A DNA stretch of 64,000 nucleotides from Candidatus Altimarinota bacterium. GTDB lineage: Bacteria; Patescibacteriota; Gracilibacteria; JAUYGZ01. The stretch is from NCBI GenBank assembly GCA_029233985.1, contig JARGOK010000001.1, positions 495,096 through 559,095 on the forward strand, given 5' to 3'. The stretch's first letter is position 1; each line of letters opens with the position of its first letter. Positions 28,302-37,142 of this stretch are shown here, in pieces. Made by a program: the position numbers and the translations under genes. The notes beneath the pieces are model-generated. The model saw only the letters and a list, made by a program, of their open reading frames with translations. It had not been told where the DNA came from and made no database searches.

Positions 28302-31300
28302 TTAGAAGTATATTTCATACCCCGTCATAAAATGAAAGAGGATTCCCATGAGGTCAGCTACAGCTCCTCTGGTGACTCCCTCACGTGACTCAAGTGATGA
28401 AATAAGGACTTGAAGATTCACTCCTCCTTTTGATATTCCCTCAAGGGAAAACTCTAATGGAATATTTTCTTTTCCAATGGCTTCTTCAAGAGTGAGATAA
28501 TAATCTTGAGGCCAAGAATACTCTGGATTTCTTAGATTTGTTTCTAGAATATTCTGCAATTCTGGTGAAAACAGGCTTACTGTATTAAGCGCTATTTTTA
28601 TTGCCTCAGGGGAACTAATTGGCCTCGCTGGTTCAAAATTTTTGGTACCACCAATCCCTGATACTGTTCCTCTTTTTGTTGCGGAATAAATAGGATTTGT
28701 AAACCATGCATCAAATCCAACATCGCTGTACTTTTTTAAGCCGTTTGAAATCTCTAGAAGAGGATTAAACCTTGCTTGATTAACTGTGCTTTCAAAACCC
28801 CTCTCCGAAACAGCAGTTATCTCTGCTCTATTGATTAATCGGTTTTCATTAAAGAGGTTCTCGCCATCAATACTGAGAGAACCTCTAAAAAAATCAAAAG
28901 TACAGGAAAGAAAGTCGATGCTAACCCCTCTCTGAGTTGTGTAATCTACGTCTGCAAAAGTTGGACACTCTTCTTTAGAAACGAGTGCTGATCCTTTTAG
29001 GCTTGCTTGTGGGACTTCAGACTGAAATGTTGTCTGACCTGCTACTCCTTGGTCTCCCGTAAGCCCACGTGGACCTTGTGGCCCTACAACTCCAGGCTTT
29101 CCATTTTCTCCATTCAGGCCGTCTTCACCATTGCAAACAATTACCTGATCCTTACTATCAATATTGCTAATAATGAACTGAGTTCCTCCACCAGGACACT
29201 CAGCGCTTCCAATAGCCAAATTTACTGGTTTTATTGTCGGGACAAAAACTTCTTGAATTTTTTGCGCAGTTTCTTCTGAAGTAACCCGGCAAAGAAATTC
29301 CGTATTAGCCACTTCAGATTGGTCGAGTTCATTATTTTCATTCTCATCAAATCCTGTTTCAATCTTCTTTCCTCCCATAATACAGTTTGGTCCAGCTGAT
29401 TCATCACTCATATCGATCAAGCTCGCCTTTGCTTTTTCACCATCTATTCCATTACAAATAATCCTTGTGTCAGCTACTTCATCAAAATCTTCTTCTAGGC
29501 GTCCATTTCCATTTCCATCTACTCCAACCACAAATTCTTGACCACCGCCAAAACATTCTAGTGAGTTTATTCTCAGCTGATTGACCTCCACCAAACTGTT
29601 TAATCCATTTCTCCCACTTTGTCCATCTTCACCATCCCTTCCATCAACTCCACTACTCCCACTTGCACCATTTTTTCCTGGGTCTCCATTACAAACCTTT
29701 CTCCGATCTTCAACTTCATTAAGACTCTCTTCAAGGAATCCATTCCTATTTGTATCTACCCCAAAGACAAACTCTTGACCTCCACCAAGACACTCCTCTG
29801 AATTCACTTCTATTTGATTGACCTCTATCAAACTGTTCAATCCATTTGATCCATTCTCCCCATCTTTTCCGTTAATTCCATTTACTCCACTCTCACCATT
29901 TTTTCCGTTTGAACCCGATTCACCATTACAGACGACACTCACACTCGAAACTTCATTCACATCCAACACCCCATTGATATTGATATCTGAACCACTTTCA
30001 ACTTTTGTTCCACCACCAGGACAATTGGCACCCGGAGTCTCAACTGTCGTCACGACTAGTGCATTGGACCCAGCGCTTCCCTTTAATTCGTCCATGAATT
30101 CTCTATCCGACACAAAAATATTAAATAGTGTGTTTGAGAGGTTGGTAAGAAAATTTTCACTTTCACTCAGCAACACTGACAGCACTCCTTCGTCAGGATC
30201 TCCTGCTGGACCTTGCTCACCAGTTGCTCCAGGGAAACCTTGTGGACCCTGCGCTCCCGTATCACCTTTCTCTCCCCTTTCTCCAGTTGCTCCAGTCTCG
30301 CCTTGAAAACCTTGAGAGCCTACTGGTCCAGTGAGACCTCGAGGACCAACTTCTCCGGATTTTCCTTTTTCTCCCTGACTCCCTTGTGGGCCCATTGGTC
30401 CAGTATCCCCTTTTTCTCCTGGCTCCCCCTGAGCCCCTTTTATTCCTTGAGGACCTTGCGGACCAATAGCACCAGGAAAACCTTGAGAACCAGCTTGGCC
30501 TGGGAGCCCCTGTACCCCCTGAGAACCCGTGTCACCTTTGTCTCCCTTGGGACCAACTAAACCTGGGAACCCTTGAACTCCTCCCTCACCATCTTTTCCA
30601 TCTCGACCATCTCTCCCCTTACAGTCATTCGTATCCACTATCTCATCTCCATTTACATCTTCTGCAAGGTCCGGAAGACTGTTTTGATTTGTATCCCAGC
30701 AATGTATTCCATTTGACCCATCTCTTCCTGAGAGTGATGCTCCTGTTCCCCAACTGATTCCACTAAAAGTAAAAATTGTGTTTGACACGGTATTGATATA
30801 GATATCTCCAGTATTTGCCGGTGTGTTCCCTGGGTCGCTTGTCCCAGTCTGCAGAGTGCTTCCTGAACTTCTTGAAGTCGGTAAGACAAAACTGTTTTGA
30901 TTTCCATCTGAGAAATTGACAATAAGATTATTCCCCACGATCTTTGCCTCAGAAACAAGGATCGGCTGAACTTCTTGAAGATTTATGTAGGTTGTTATAG
31001 AAAGAAAATCACCACCTTCAGATTGGATCTCTCGAATAATTCCGACTGAATATCCAGGGTTACTGTTGATCACAACAGAAAGACTCCCATCAGTATTCTC
31101 TGTCGATTGAAAAGGAGACTCATTAAACCAAGCCCCCTGCATAATTCCAGCTGGAGAAAAATTTTCTTCGGACATAAATCTTAACGTACTGCTTTGCCCA
31201 GATATATAGGGAATATTAAGATTAAAGTATGAATAGTCTGCTGAAGAAGCTTCAAAATCTTGCTGAATTGAGAGCTGCTCTCCTGATTCATTAAAAACAA

Positions 31301-31472
31301 GAACAGAGGCATTTCCTGATACATTTAAAAGACTGTTCTGCAATGCATCTCCAGAAAACATGACAGACGATGCAAGCTTTTCAAGCCCTTTTTGGTCTGT
31401 TGAGACCATTACGGATGAAAAAACAACAAACACCGAGCTGAGAAAAATGAGTATTTTCTTTGCTAATTCCAT
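28302..31472 (-). CDS. Large collagen-like surface protein with Cys-rich repeats and SLH-like C-terminus
   Basis: A 1056-residue exported protein. A signal or anchor segment (about residues 6-25) is followed by an N-terminal domain with GNTPANTGDIYINT. About 45 Gly-X-Y triplets (around residues 284-427) would form a collagen-like triple helix. Then come four to five repeats of a module with C-x-GGG/GGQ, an acidic NGxLxExEV loop that may bind calcium, and VCNG, linked by short Gly-rich runs; this resembles DUF7151. The C-terminus has YSDVGFDAWFTNPIYSAT, NFEPARPISSPEAIKIAL and a further GVTRGAVADL, typical of S-layer homology domains. It probably forms a surface fibre attached to the wall or S-layer. 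Confidence 0.85.
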   Translation of the reverse strand: MELAKKILIFLSSVFVVFSSVMVSTDQKGLEKLASSVMFSGDALQNSLLNVSGNASVLVFNESGEQLSIQQDFEASSADYSYFNLNIPYISGQSSTLRFMSEENFSPAGIMQGAWFNESPFQSTENTDGSLSVVINSNPGYSVGIIREIQSEGGDFLSITTYINLQEVQPILVSEAKIVGNNLIVNFSDGNQNSFVLPTSRSSGSTLQTGTSDPGNTPANTGDIYINTVSNTIFTFSGISWGTGASLSGRDGSNGIHCWDTNQNSLPDLAEDVNGDEIVDTNDCKGRDGRDGKDGEGGVQGFPGLVGPKGDKGDTGSQGVQGLPGQAGSQGFPGAIGPQGPQGIKGAQGEPGEKGDTGPMGPQGSQGEKGKSGEVGPRGLTGPVGSQGFQGETGATGERGEKGDTGAQGPQGFPGATGEQGPAGDPDEGVLSVLLSESENFLTNLSNTLFNIFVSDREFMDELKGSAGSNALVVTTVETPGANCPGGGTKVESGSDININGVLDVNEVSSVSVVCNGESGSNGKNGESGVNGINGKDGENGSNGLNSLIEVNQIEVNSEECLGGGQEFVFGVDTNRNGFLEESLNEVEDRRKVCNGDPGKNGASGSSGVDGRDGEDGQSGRNGLNSLVEVNQLRINSLECFGGGQEFVVGVDGNGNGRLEEDFDEVADTRIICNGIDGEKAKASLIDMSDESAGPNCIMGGKKIETGFDENENNELDQSEVANTEFLCRVTSEETAQKIQEVFVPTIKPVNLAIGSAECPGGGTQFIISNIDSKDQVIVCNGEDGLNGENGKPGVVGPQGPRGLTGDQGVAGQTTFQSEVPQASLKGSALVSKEECPTFADVDYTTQRGVSIDFLSCTFDFFRGSLSIDGENLFNENRLINRAEITAVSERGFESTVNQARFNPLLEISNGLKKYSDVGFDAWFTNPIYSATKRGTVSGIGGTKNFEPARPISSPEAIKIALNTVSLFSPELQNILETNLRNPEYSWPQDYYLTLEEAIGKENIPLEFSLEGISKGGVNLQVLISSLESREGVTRGAVADLMGILFHFMTGYEIYF

Positions 31473-31496
31473 GAAGAATTATTTATATTTCTATAT

Positions 31497-31525
31497 ACTA
31501 TATCATATTTATACACTTTTGACAA
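31497..31525 (-). promoter_or_regulatory. Promoter of the collagen-like gene
   Basis: On the minus strand TTGTCA (31520-31525), a 17-base spacer and TATAGT (31497-31502), five of six matches at both elements. The start would be about 20 bases before the ATG. Confidence 0.7.
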
Positions 31526-31584
31526 GTATTCCTGTTTGGATTCTGAGTCATTCATGAAAAGCTGTGTTTGCATTAACTGCTTTT

Positions 31585-32172
31585 ATGCTTATCGCTCTCT
31601 ACGGAATTAATAATATTGGCAAATCAACTCAGGTGAATCATCTGAAGGAACGACTGGAATCTGGTGGATTTAGTGTAAAAGTCCTCAAATTTCCTATTTA
31701 TGATTTGGAACCAACAGGGCCACAGATCAACTCCTTTCTAAGGGACCCTGATGCTCCACAAATATCAGGAGAGAGCTTTCAAATGCTTTACATCCAAAAT
31801 CGATTGGATTTTGAACCTCAACTCATAAAGTACCTGAAAGAATACGATGTTGTTCTTGCTGAAGACTACATTGGAACTGGAATTGCCTGGGGAATGACTC
31901 AAGGAGTTCCCTACCAATGGTTACAAGGAAGAAACATGCAGTACCCACAAAAAAAAGCTAACTTGGAAATCCTAATGGATGGAGAACGTTTTTTAGCTGG
32001 CAAGGAAAACCAACATCGAAATGAAGGAGACCAAGCTGCTATGGACCAAACTAGAAAGAATTTTCAGTGGCTTGCCTCTCGATACAAGTGGCCAGTGGTG
32101 AATGCAAATCAAGATGAAGAGAGTGTGACCAATGATATCTGGAATTTTGTCTCACAAAAAATCATCGGTTAA
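31585..32172 (+). CDS. tmk: Thymidylate kinase-like P-loop kinase
   Basis: A 195-residue kinase. The N-terminus MLIALYGINNIGKSTQ carries the P-loop, and FPIYDLEPTGPQINSFL, LYIQNRLDFEPQL and AEDYIGTGIAWG follow the dTMP kinase order (the ED-Y replaces the usual DRY). It would phosphorylate dTMP to dTDP. The LID region (YPQKKANLEILMDG) lacks the usual arginine cluster, so specificity is less sure. I use ATG 31585; a GTG seven codons upstream is possible. The 3' end overlaps the convergent mutL by 11 bases. Confidence 0.78.
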   Translation: MLIALYGINNIGKSTQVNHLKERLESGGFSVKVLKFPIYDLEPTGPQINSFLRDPDAPQISGESFQMLYIQNRLDFEPQLIKYLKEYDVVLAEDYIGTGIAWGMTQGVPYQWLQGRNMQYPQKKANLEILMDGERFLAGKENQHRNEGDQAAMDQTRKNFQWLASRYKWPVVNANQDEESVTNDIWNFVSQKIIG

Positions 32173-33925
32173 AAAATTTTCTCATCTGATCAATAGTTAT
32201 TTTTGCAGCAGCAGGACGACCATGTTCACATGCGGCATTATTTGGCGTTTTCATCCATTGATTTAGGAGAGATTCCATTTCTTCGTGCACTAACTGATCA
32301 CCAAACATTATGGCGCTTCGACAAGACTCATACTTGATGAGTTCGAGCTCCCGCTTGTGTATATCCATACCTCTCTGTTCATTTATCGCATCTAGCATTT
32401 CATGAATATTTTCAGATATACTCTCAACTTTGAGAATTTCTGGAAGAGATGTAATCTGTATCGAAGTGGCTGATATTTCGTCAATTTCCCACCCCAACTT
32501 CTTCAAGAGTTCATTACTCTCCTCCAATAAACTCATCTCTTCCAAGGATAATTCTACAGGTGTTGGGATTAATAATTGCTGGCCTGTAACTACTCCTTCA
32601 TCATACCCTTTTTTGATTTTGAAATAATTCACTATTTCAGAGACAGCATGTTGATCGAGGAGTTGGAGACCATCTGGAGTTTCAACCAAGATGAATGACA
32701 GATGTATTTGCCCGATAATTCTCCACTGCTTTTGTTCAAGTGGCGTCTTTTTTATCTCTCGTATTGACCCCATCATTTGTTCTGAAAAACTCATAGCCTG
32801 AGAAACCTCTTGTCGAGAAGGACGATTAGGATTGAAGCTCATCAGGTTCGATTTTTGAGCTGATTTGTAAGCAGGTACAGAAGAGCTCGTTCGAGATGGA
32901 GCATCATACAACGATGATACCGAGGCAAGCTCTGGAGTCTGAGTAAGATCATGCGCATGAAGACTTTCCCTCACTGCGGTTTTTAATGTTGTCATGATAG
33001 GGAATGGATTGAGAAACTTTACCTCACTCTTTCGTGGGTGAACATTCACATCTACTTGCGAAGGATCTATAGTGATCTTTAGTGCAAAGGCTGGATGGTA
33101 TCCTCTTGGGATCAAGGTATCGTATGCTTCGAGCACAGAGCGACTGACAAAATGATCGTAGACAGGTCGCTCGTTGACAAAGAGGTATTGATTCTTGTGA
33201 GTGGCATGTACGAGTTCTGGTTTTGCAATCATTCCCTCAACCTTTACTCCCGGCATCTCTCCAGACACAGGAACTAATCGAGTCTGAAATTCCTCACCGA
33301 GGACTTGTGCAACCCTCTCCTCCCACTCCCCAGGGAGGTAATGAAAGATTTCTTTTCCATTGTGGAGCAGGGTGAGGTCGAGGGAACTGTGAACCATCGC
33401 AAACTGTTGGAGGTAACGCAGAATATGCGTGTACTCAGTCTGAGCTTTTTTTAAGAATTTTTGTCGCGCAGGAACATTATAAAACAGGTTTTTAATGGTT
33501 ACTTGTGTTCCTCTATTGGCAGCTGTTGGCACCGCCTCTATTTCGTCACTTTGAAGTGAGACCATATATCCCGACAGAGAAGACTCATGCTTTGTCGTCA
33601 GGCTAAACTGTGAAACTGAAGCAATACTCGCAAGAGCCTCGCCGCGAAAACCAAGGCTTGAAATATTAAACAAATCATCTGGCGAAGAAATTTTACTGGT
33701 GGCATGACGCACCAAACTCATCTTGGCATCATTTTCGGTCATCCCACACCCATCATCTGTTATTTGAATGAATGTAGTCCCCCCTTGCTCGAGAGAGATA
33801 CTGATTTTTTTTGCCCCAGCATCGATAGCATTCTCTGTGAGTTCTTTTACCACTGAGGCCGGACGCTCCACAACTTCACCAGCGGCTATTTTATTGATGA
33901 GGTCTTGTGGAAGGAGTGAAATCAT
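32162..33925 (-). CDS. mutL: DNA mismatch repair protein MutL
   Basis: A 587-residue MutL. GHKL ATPase motifs: KIAAGEVVERPASVVKELTENAIDAG split by the N-box, DDGCGM and GFRGEALASI. A linker rich in S and P follows (about residues 340-390), then the C-terminal dimerisation domain. The endonuclease motif DQHAxxER reads DQHAVSEIVN here, so the final glutamate-arginine pair is changed; the late motif ACEHGRPAA is present, which suggests an endonuclease-type MutL with an altered first motif. mutS follows 60 bases downstream. Confidence 0.95.
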   Translation of the reverse strand: MISLLPQDLINKIAAGEVVERPASVVKELTENAIDAGAKKISISLEQGGTTFIQITDDGCGMTENDAKMSLVRHATSKISSPDDLFNISSLGFRGEALASIASVSQFSLTTKHESSLSGYMVSLQSDEIEAVPTAANRGTQVTIKNLFYNVPARQKFLKKAQTEYTHILRYLQQFAMVHSSLDLTLLHNGKEIFHYLPGEWEERVAQVLGEEFQTRLVPVSGEMPGVKVEGMIAKPELVHATHKNQYLFVNERPVYDHFVSRSVLEAYDTLIPRGYHPAFALKITIDPSQVDVNVHPRKSEVKFLNPFPIMTTLKTAVRESLHAHDLTQTPELASVSSLYDAPSRTSSSVPAYKSAQKSNLMSFNPNRPSRQEVSQAMSFSEQMMGSIREIKKTPLEQKQWRIIGQIHLSFILVETPDGLQLLDQHAVSEIVNYFKIKKGYDEGVVTGQQLLIPTPVELSLEEMSLLEESNELLKKLGWEIDEISATSIQITSLPEILKVESISENIHEMLDAINEQRGMDIHKRELELIKYESCRSAIMFGDQLVHEEMESLLNQWMKTPNNAACEHGRPAAAKITIDQMRKFFNR

Positions 33926-33985
33926 AGGGAGTTTTGGATAAGAATTTGAAAGCTGGAAATACAGCTGTCCTCATTGAGAGACGCA

Positions 33986-36568
33986 CTAAGAGTCTTTTTT
34001 TATTTTTGCCAGCCAATTCAATGCATCGAGAGGCGTCATATCGTTGATGTTTACTTGTTTGATTTTGTCAATAATCTTTCGATGTGGTGAAGGATCTACT
34101 GATTGAGCAGGAACACTGAAGAGATCTGGCTGATTTCCCATAATGGTTTTTTCTTCTTGGAGGCGGTCTTTTTCGAGCTCAGAGAGGATTTTTTTTGACC
34201 TCCTAATAATAGAACTTGGAAGGCCTGCCAGCTTGGCGACTTCGATACCGTAGCTTCTATCGACTCCTCCATTCACAACTTTTCTGAGAAAAACCAAGTC
34301 CCCATCTTTTTCTGCGACAGCGATGGAGTAATTTGAGGCTGTGGGAATGTCTTCTGCGACCTGAACTAGCTCATGATAATGAGTAGCAAAGAGCGTCAGA
34401 GCTTTCGTATCAGAAGAAAGATACTCAAGTATCGACCAAGCAATACTCACTCCATCATAGGTGGATGTACCTCTTCCTAGCTCATCAAAAATAATTAGAG
34501 AGCGCTCTGTTGCATTATTGAGGATATTGGCTGCTTCACTCATCTCTACCATAAAAGTCGACTGCCCTGTACTGAGATCGTCTGCTGCACCTACTCGTGT
34601 AAAAATTTGATCAGTGATACCGACTTGTGCCGATTCAGCTGGAACAAAACTTCCGATATGAGACATAAGGACAATCAGAGCAGTTTGTCTCAAGAAGCTT
34701 GATTTACCAGCCATATTTGGCCCAGTGAGGAGAATAATCTGATTGTCTTCACTGAGAGCACAATCATTTGAAATGTATGATTGGTGTTTCTTAGCGAGGA
34801 CCATTTCAATCACAGGATGCCGAGCTTCTTTTAGACGAATCCCCTTCTCTTCTGAAACAAATGGCTTGCAATAATGATATGTGATCGCCTGTTGGGAAAA
34901 TGACTGAAGAACATCAAGGACTGCAATATGATCAGCATTTTTTTGGATGGATTCGAGATACGGAAGGACTTCTTGGAGAACATCATGAAAGAGCTCTTTT
35001 TCAAGAGTCTTAATCCTGTCTTCAGCTGTGAGAAATTTTTCTTCGAACTCTTTGAGTTCCGAAGAAATGTAACGCTGAGCATTTACCAGTGTTTGTTTTA
35101 CTTCAAACTCTTCTGGCATATTTGCAGCCTGAGCTCTACTCACTTCAATGTAATAGTTAAAGACCTTGTTGTACTTTACCTTTAATGTACTCACTCCAGT
35201 TTTTTCTCGAAGGTTTTTTTGGTAATTCAAGATCCACTCGTTTCCATTTTTTAGCACTTCTCTGAGCTCATCGAGCTCTGTATTCCACCCATCAGCAATA
35301 ATATTTCCTGCTGTTAAATGAACGGATGGTTCAGGATGGATTCTGTGTGAGATCATCACCACTAGGTCTTTGAGCTCATCTAGTTGACCATTAAGTGACT
35401 GTAGTAATGATGATTGAGAAGTACTGAGCAATAGTTTGAACTGAGGTATTTTTTGAAGGTTGACTTGTAAATACTTTAGATCCCGAGCATTTGCAGATCG
35501 ACATCCTATGCGCCCAACGAGCCTCTCGAGATCATAGAAATCTGAGAGTTCCTTTTGGAGCTCTTCTCTAAATGATTGCTGATTGATACATTCTGATACA
35601 GCATCGAGACGGAGATCAATATTTTTTTTATTAGTTAATGGCGACAATAGCCATGTTCTGAGCTTTCTTGCTCCCATCTTGGTCAAGGTTTTATCAATAG
35701 TGGAGAGAAGAGCTCCTTCTTTTTTGAAGTCCCTACTCGTATGCAAGAGTTCTAGGTTTCTAATCGTCGACTCGTCAAGAATCATGACATCGTGGTAACG
35801 ATAGACTCCTATTTGTTTGATATGGTCTAATTCTGCTTTTTGGGTTTCTTTCACATAACACAGTAATGTGGACGCAGAAGAAATCCCTATAGGATATTTC
35901 TCTATGCCGAAACCCGAAAGCGTAGCCGTTCCAAAGTGATTGAGTAAGACATGTTGTGAGTCCTCGTAGTACGGCATTTTGTACTCTGTCACAGACCTTC
36001 CCTCGAAGTCATGGGCAAGCTCGGTGAATTCGTCATAAGATGAGATCAATAGCTCTGCTGGGTCGATCAAGAAGAGGAGATTCTTTACCACCTTAACTTC
36101 TTTGACCTCCGTCAGCTTAAACTCACCAGTCGAAAGATCGAGAAGTGATATTCCATAGTTTTGTTTATCCTTTGTCAGAGCAAGGAGGTAGTGGTTTTTT
36201 TTTGTGTCAGTTACCGTCTCATCCATTGTCGTCCCCGGTGTAATCACTTTTACGACTTGGCGTTCTACAATTCCTGGAAGACTTGGGTCTGAGACCTGAT
36301 CACAAATGGCTACATGCTTTCCATGACGAGTGAGTTCTGAGATATATTTATCTGAACTATGATGTGGCACTCCACACATAGGAATTTCATTTTCAGTTCC
36401 CTTTCCACGAGCTGTCAGAGTGACACCCAAAATCTTTGCTGCAGCTATAGCATCATCTCCAAACATCTCGTAAAAATCACCCAGCCGAAAAAAAAGAAAA
36501 GCATTGGGGTGATCTTTCTTGATAGAGAAGTACTGCTGCAACATTGGTGTCATTTTTTTTTGTGTCAT
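33986..36568 (-). CDS. mutS: DNA mismatch repair protein MutS
   Basis: An 860-residue MutS1. The mismatch-binding motif is in the N-terminus (FFRLGDFYEMFGDDA, with the Phe-x-Glu type pair FYE), followed by connector, lever and clamp domains, and the ATPase with GPNMAGKSSFLRQ, DELGRGTSTYDG and FATHYHEL. Full length, with the C-terminal helix-turn-helix. It overlaps the preceding aroK stop in ATGA, so the two genes are translationally coupled; mutL lies downstream on the same strand. Confidence 0.97.
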   Translation of the reverse strand: MTQKKMTPMLQQYFSIKKDHPNAFLFFRLGDFYEMFGDDAIAAAKILGVTLTARGKGTENEIPMCGVPHHSSDKYISELTRHGKHVAICDQVSDPSLPGIVERQVVKVITPGTTMDETVTDTKKNHYLLALTKDKQNYGISLLDLSTGEFKLTEVKEVKVVKNLLFLIDPAELLISSYDEFTELAHDFEGRSVTEYKMPYYEDSQHVLLNHFGTATLSGFGIEKYPIGISSASTLLCYVKETQKAELDHIKQIGVYRYHDVMILDESTIRNLELLHTSRDFKKEGALLSTIDKTLTKMGARKLRTWLLSPLTNKKNIDLRLDAVSECINQQSFREELQKELSDFYDLERLVGRIGCRSANARDLKYLQVNLQKIPQFKLLLSTSQSSLLQSLNGQLDELKDLVVMISHRIHPEPSVHLTAGNIIADGWNTELDELREVLKNGNEWILNYQKNLREKTGVSTLKVKYNKVFNYYIEVSRAQAANMPEEFEVKQTLVNAQRYISSELKEFEEKFLTAEDRIKTLEKELFHDVLQEVLPYLESIQKNADHIAVLDVLQSFSQQAITYHYCKPFVSEEKGIRLKEARHPVIEMVLAKKHQSYISNDCALSEDNQIILLTGPNMAGKSSFLRQTALIVLMSHIGSFVPAESAQVGITDQIFTRVGAADDLSTGQSTFMVEMSEAANILNNATERSLIIFDELGRGTSTYDGVSIAWSILEYLSSDTKALTLFATHYHELVQVAEDIPTASNYSIAVAEKDGDLVFLRKVVNGGVDRSYGIEVAKLAGLPSSIIRRSKKILSELEKDRLQEEKTIMGNQPDLFSVPAQSVDPSPHRKIIDKIKQVNINDMTPLDALNWLAKIKKDS

Positions 36569-37077
36569 GAATGATTTTGAAGTGATTTCATTATTTTACT
36601 TGCTACCTGCTCGGGAGAGAGATTGTCAATTTCAATAATATGATGAGCTGCGTGTTGATAGTCACCTTTTCTTTGCTCCCAAACACCAGCAATTTCTTCG
36701 ATAACCCCTTCACCTGTCAGGGAAGGTCTATCGGTTGCTCCTTCGAGATGCTTTGCTAAAGTTGCTGGCGTTGCCTTCAGGAAAACGATTTCACCAGATT
36801 CGTTGAGTGACTTTGTATTTCCAGAAAAAGTTAGAACACCTCCCCCTGTTCCAACCACATACCCTGATTGCTTTGAGATATCTTGTACAACCTGCCTCTC
36901 TAATTCTCTAAAATCATTCCAGCTGTACTTTTTGACAAACTCTGAAATGCTCATGCGAGCTTTTTCCTCAATATCGGGATCAAGATCACGAAAAGGTCTC
37001 CCCAACCTCTCTGCAAGAATCCTCCCTACAGTGGTTTTTCCACTCCCACGCATCCCTACCAAGTAAATATTATCCAT
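36565..37077 (-). CDS. aroK: Shikimate kinase
   Basis: A 170-residue kinase with P-loop GMRGSGKTT, the shikimate-binding DLDPDIE, FRELERQV and GTGGGVL, and the lid arginine in TDRPSLTG. These are the conserved AroK motifs; it phosphorylates the 3-hydroxyl of shikimate. No other shikimate-pathway gene is in the window, so it may be isolated or the pathway dispersed. Its end overlaps mutS by 4 bases. Its own promoter appears to lie inside the terminator hairpin of the upstream gene. Confidence 0.88.
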   Translation of the reverse strand: MDNIYLVGMRGSGKTTVGRILAERLGRPFRDLDPDIEEKARMSISEFVKKYSWNDFRELERQVVQDISKQSGYVVGTGGGVLTFSGNTKSLNESGEIVFLKATPATLAKHLEGATDRPSLTGEGVIEEIAGVWEQRKGDYQHAAHHIIEIDNLSPEQVASKIMKSLQNHS

Positions 37078-37085
37078 CTATAATC

Positions 37086-37131
37086 AAAAAAGAAGTGTCC
37101 TTATACTAGACACTTCTTTCTCTGTTCACAA
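37086..37131 (-). terminator. Terminator of the HisRS-like gene, containing the aroK promoter
   Basis: A perfect 10-base stem (37090-37099 with 37109-37118) is followed on the minus strand by TTTTTT. The loop contains TAGTAT (37103-37108), 17 bases downstream of TTGTGA (37126-37131), giving a start about 20 bases before the aroK ATG. The layout repeats that before pheT. Confidence 0.65.
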
Positions 37132-37142
37132 CTGTGAAACGT

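Noticed and set aside
29581-30560. Proline- and serine-rich frames on the plus strand opposite the collagen-like gene
   Set aside because: They are the reverse complement of Gly-X-Y codons, a well-known artefact.
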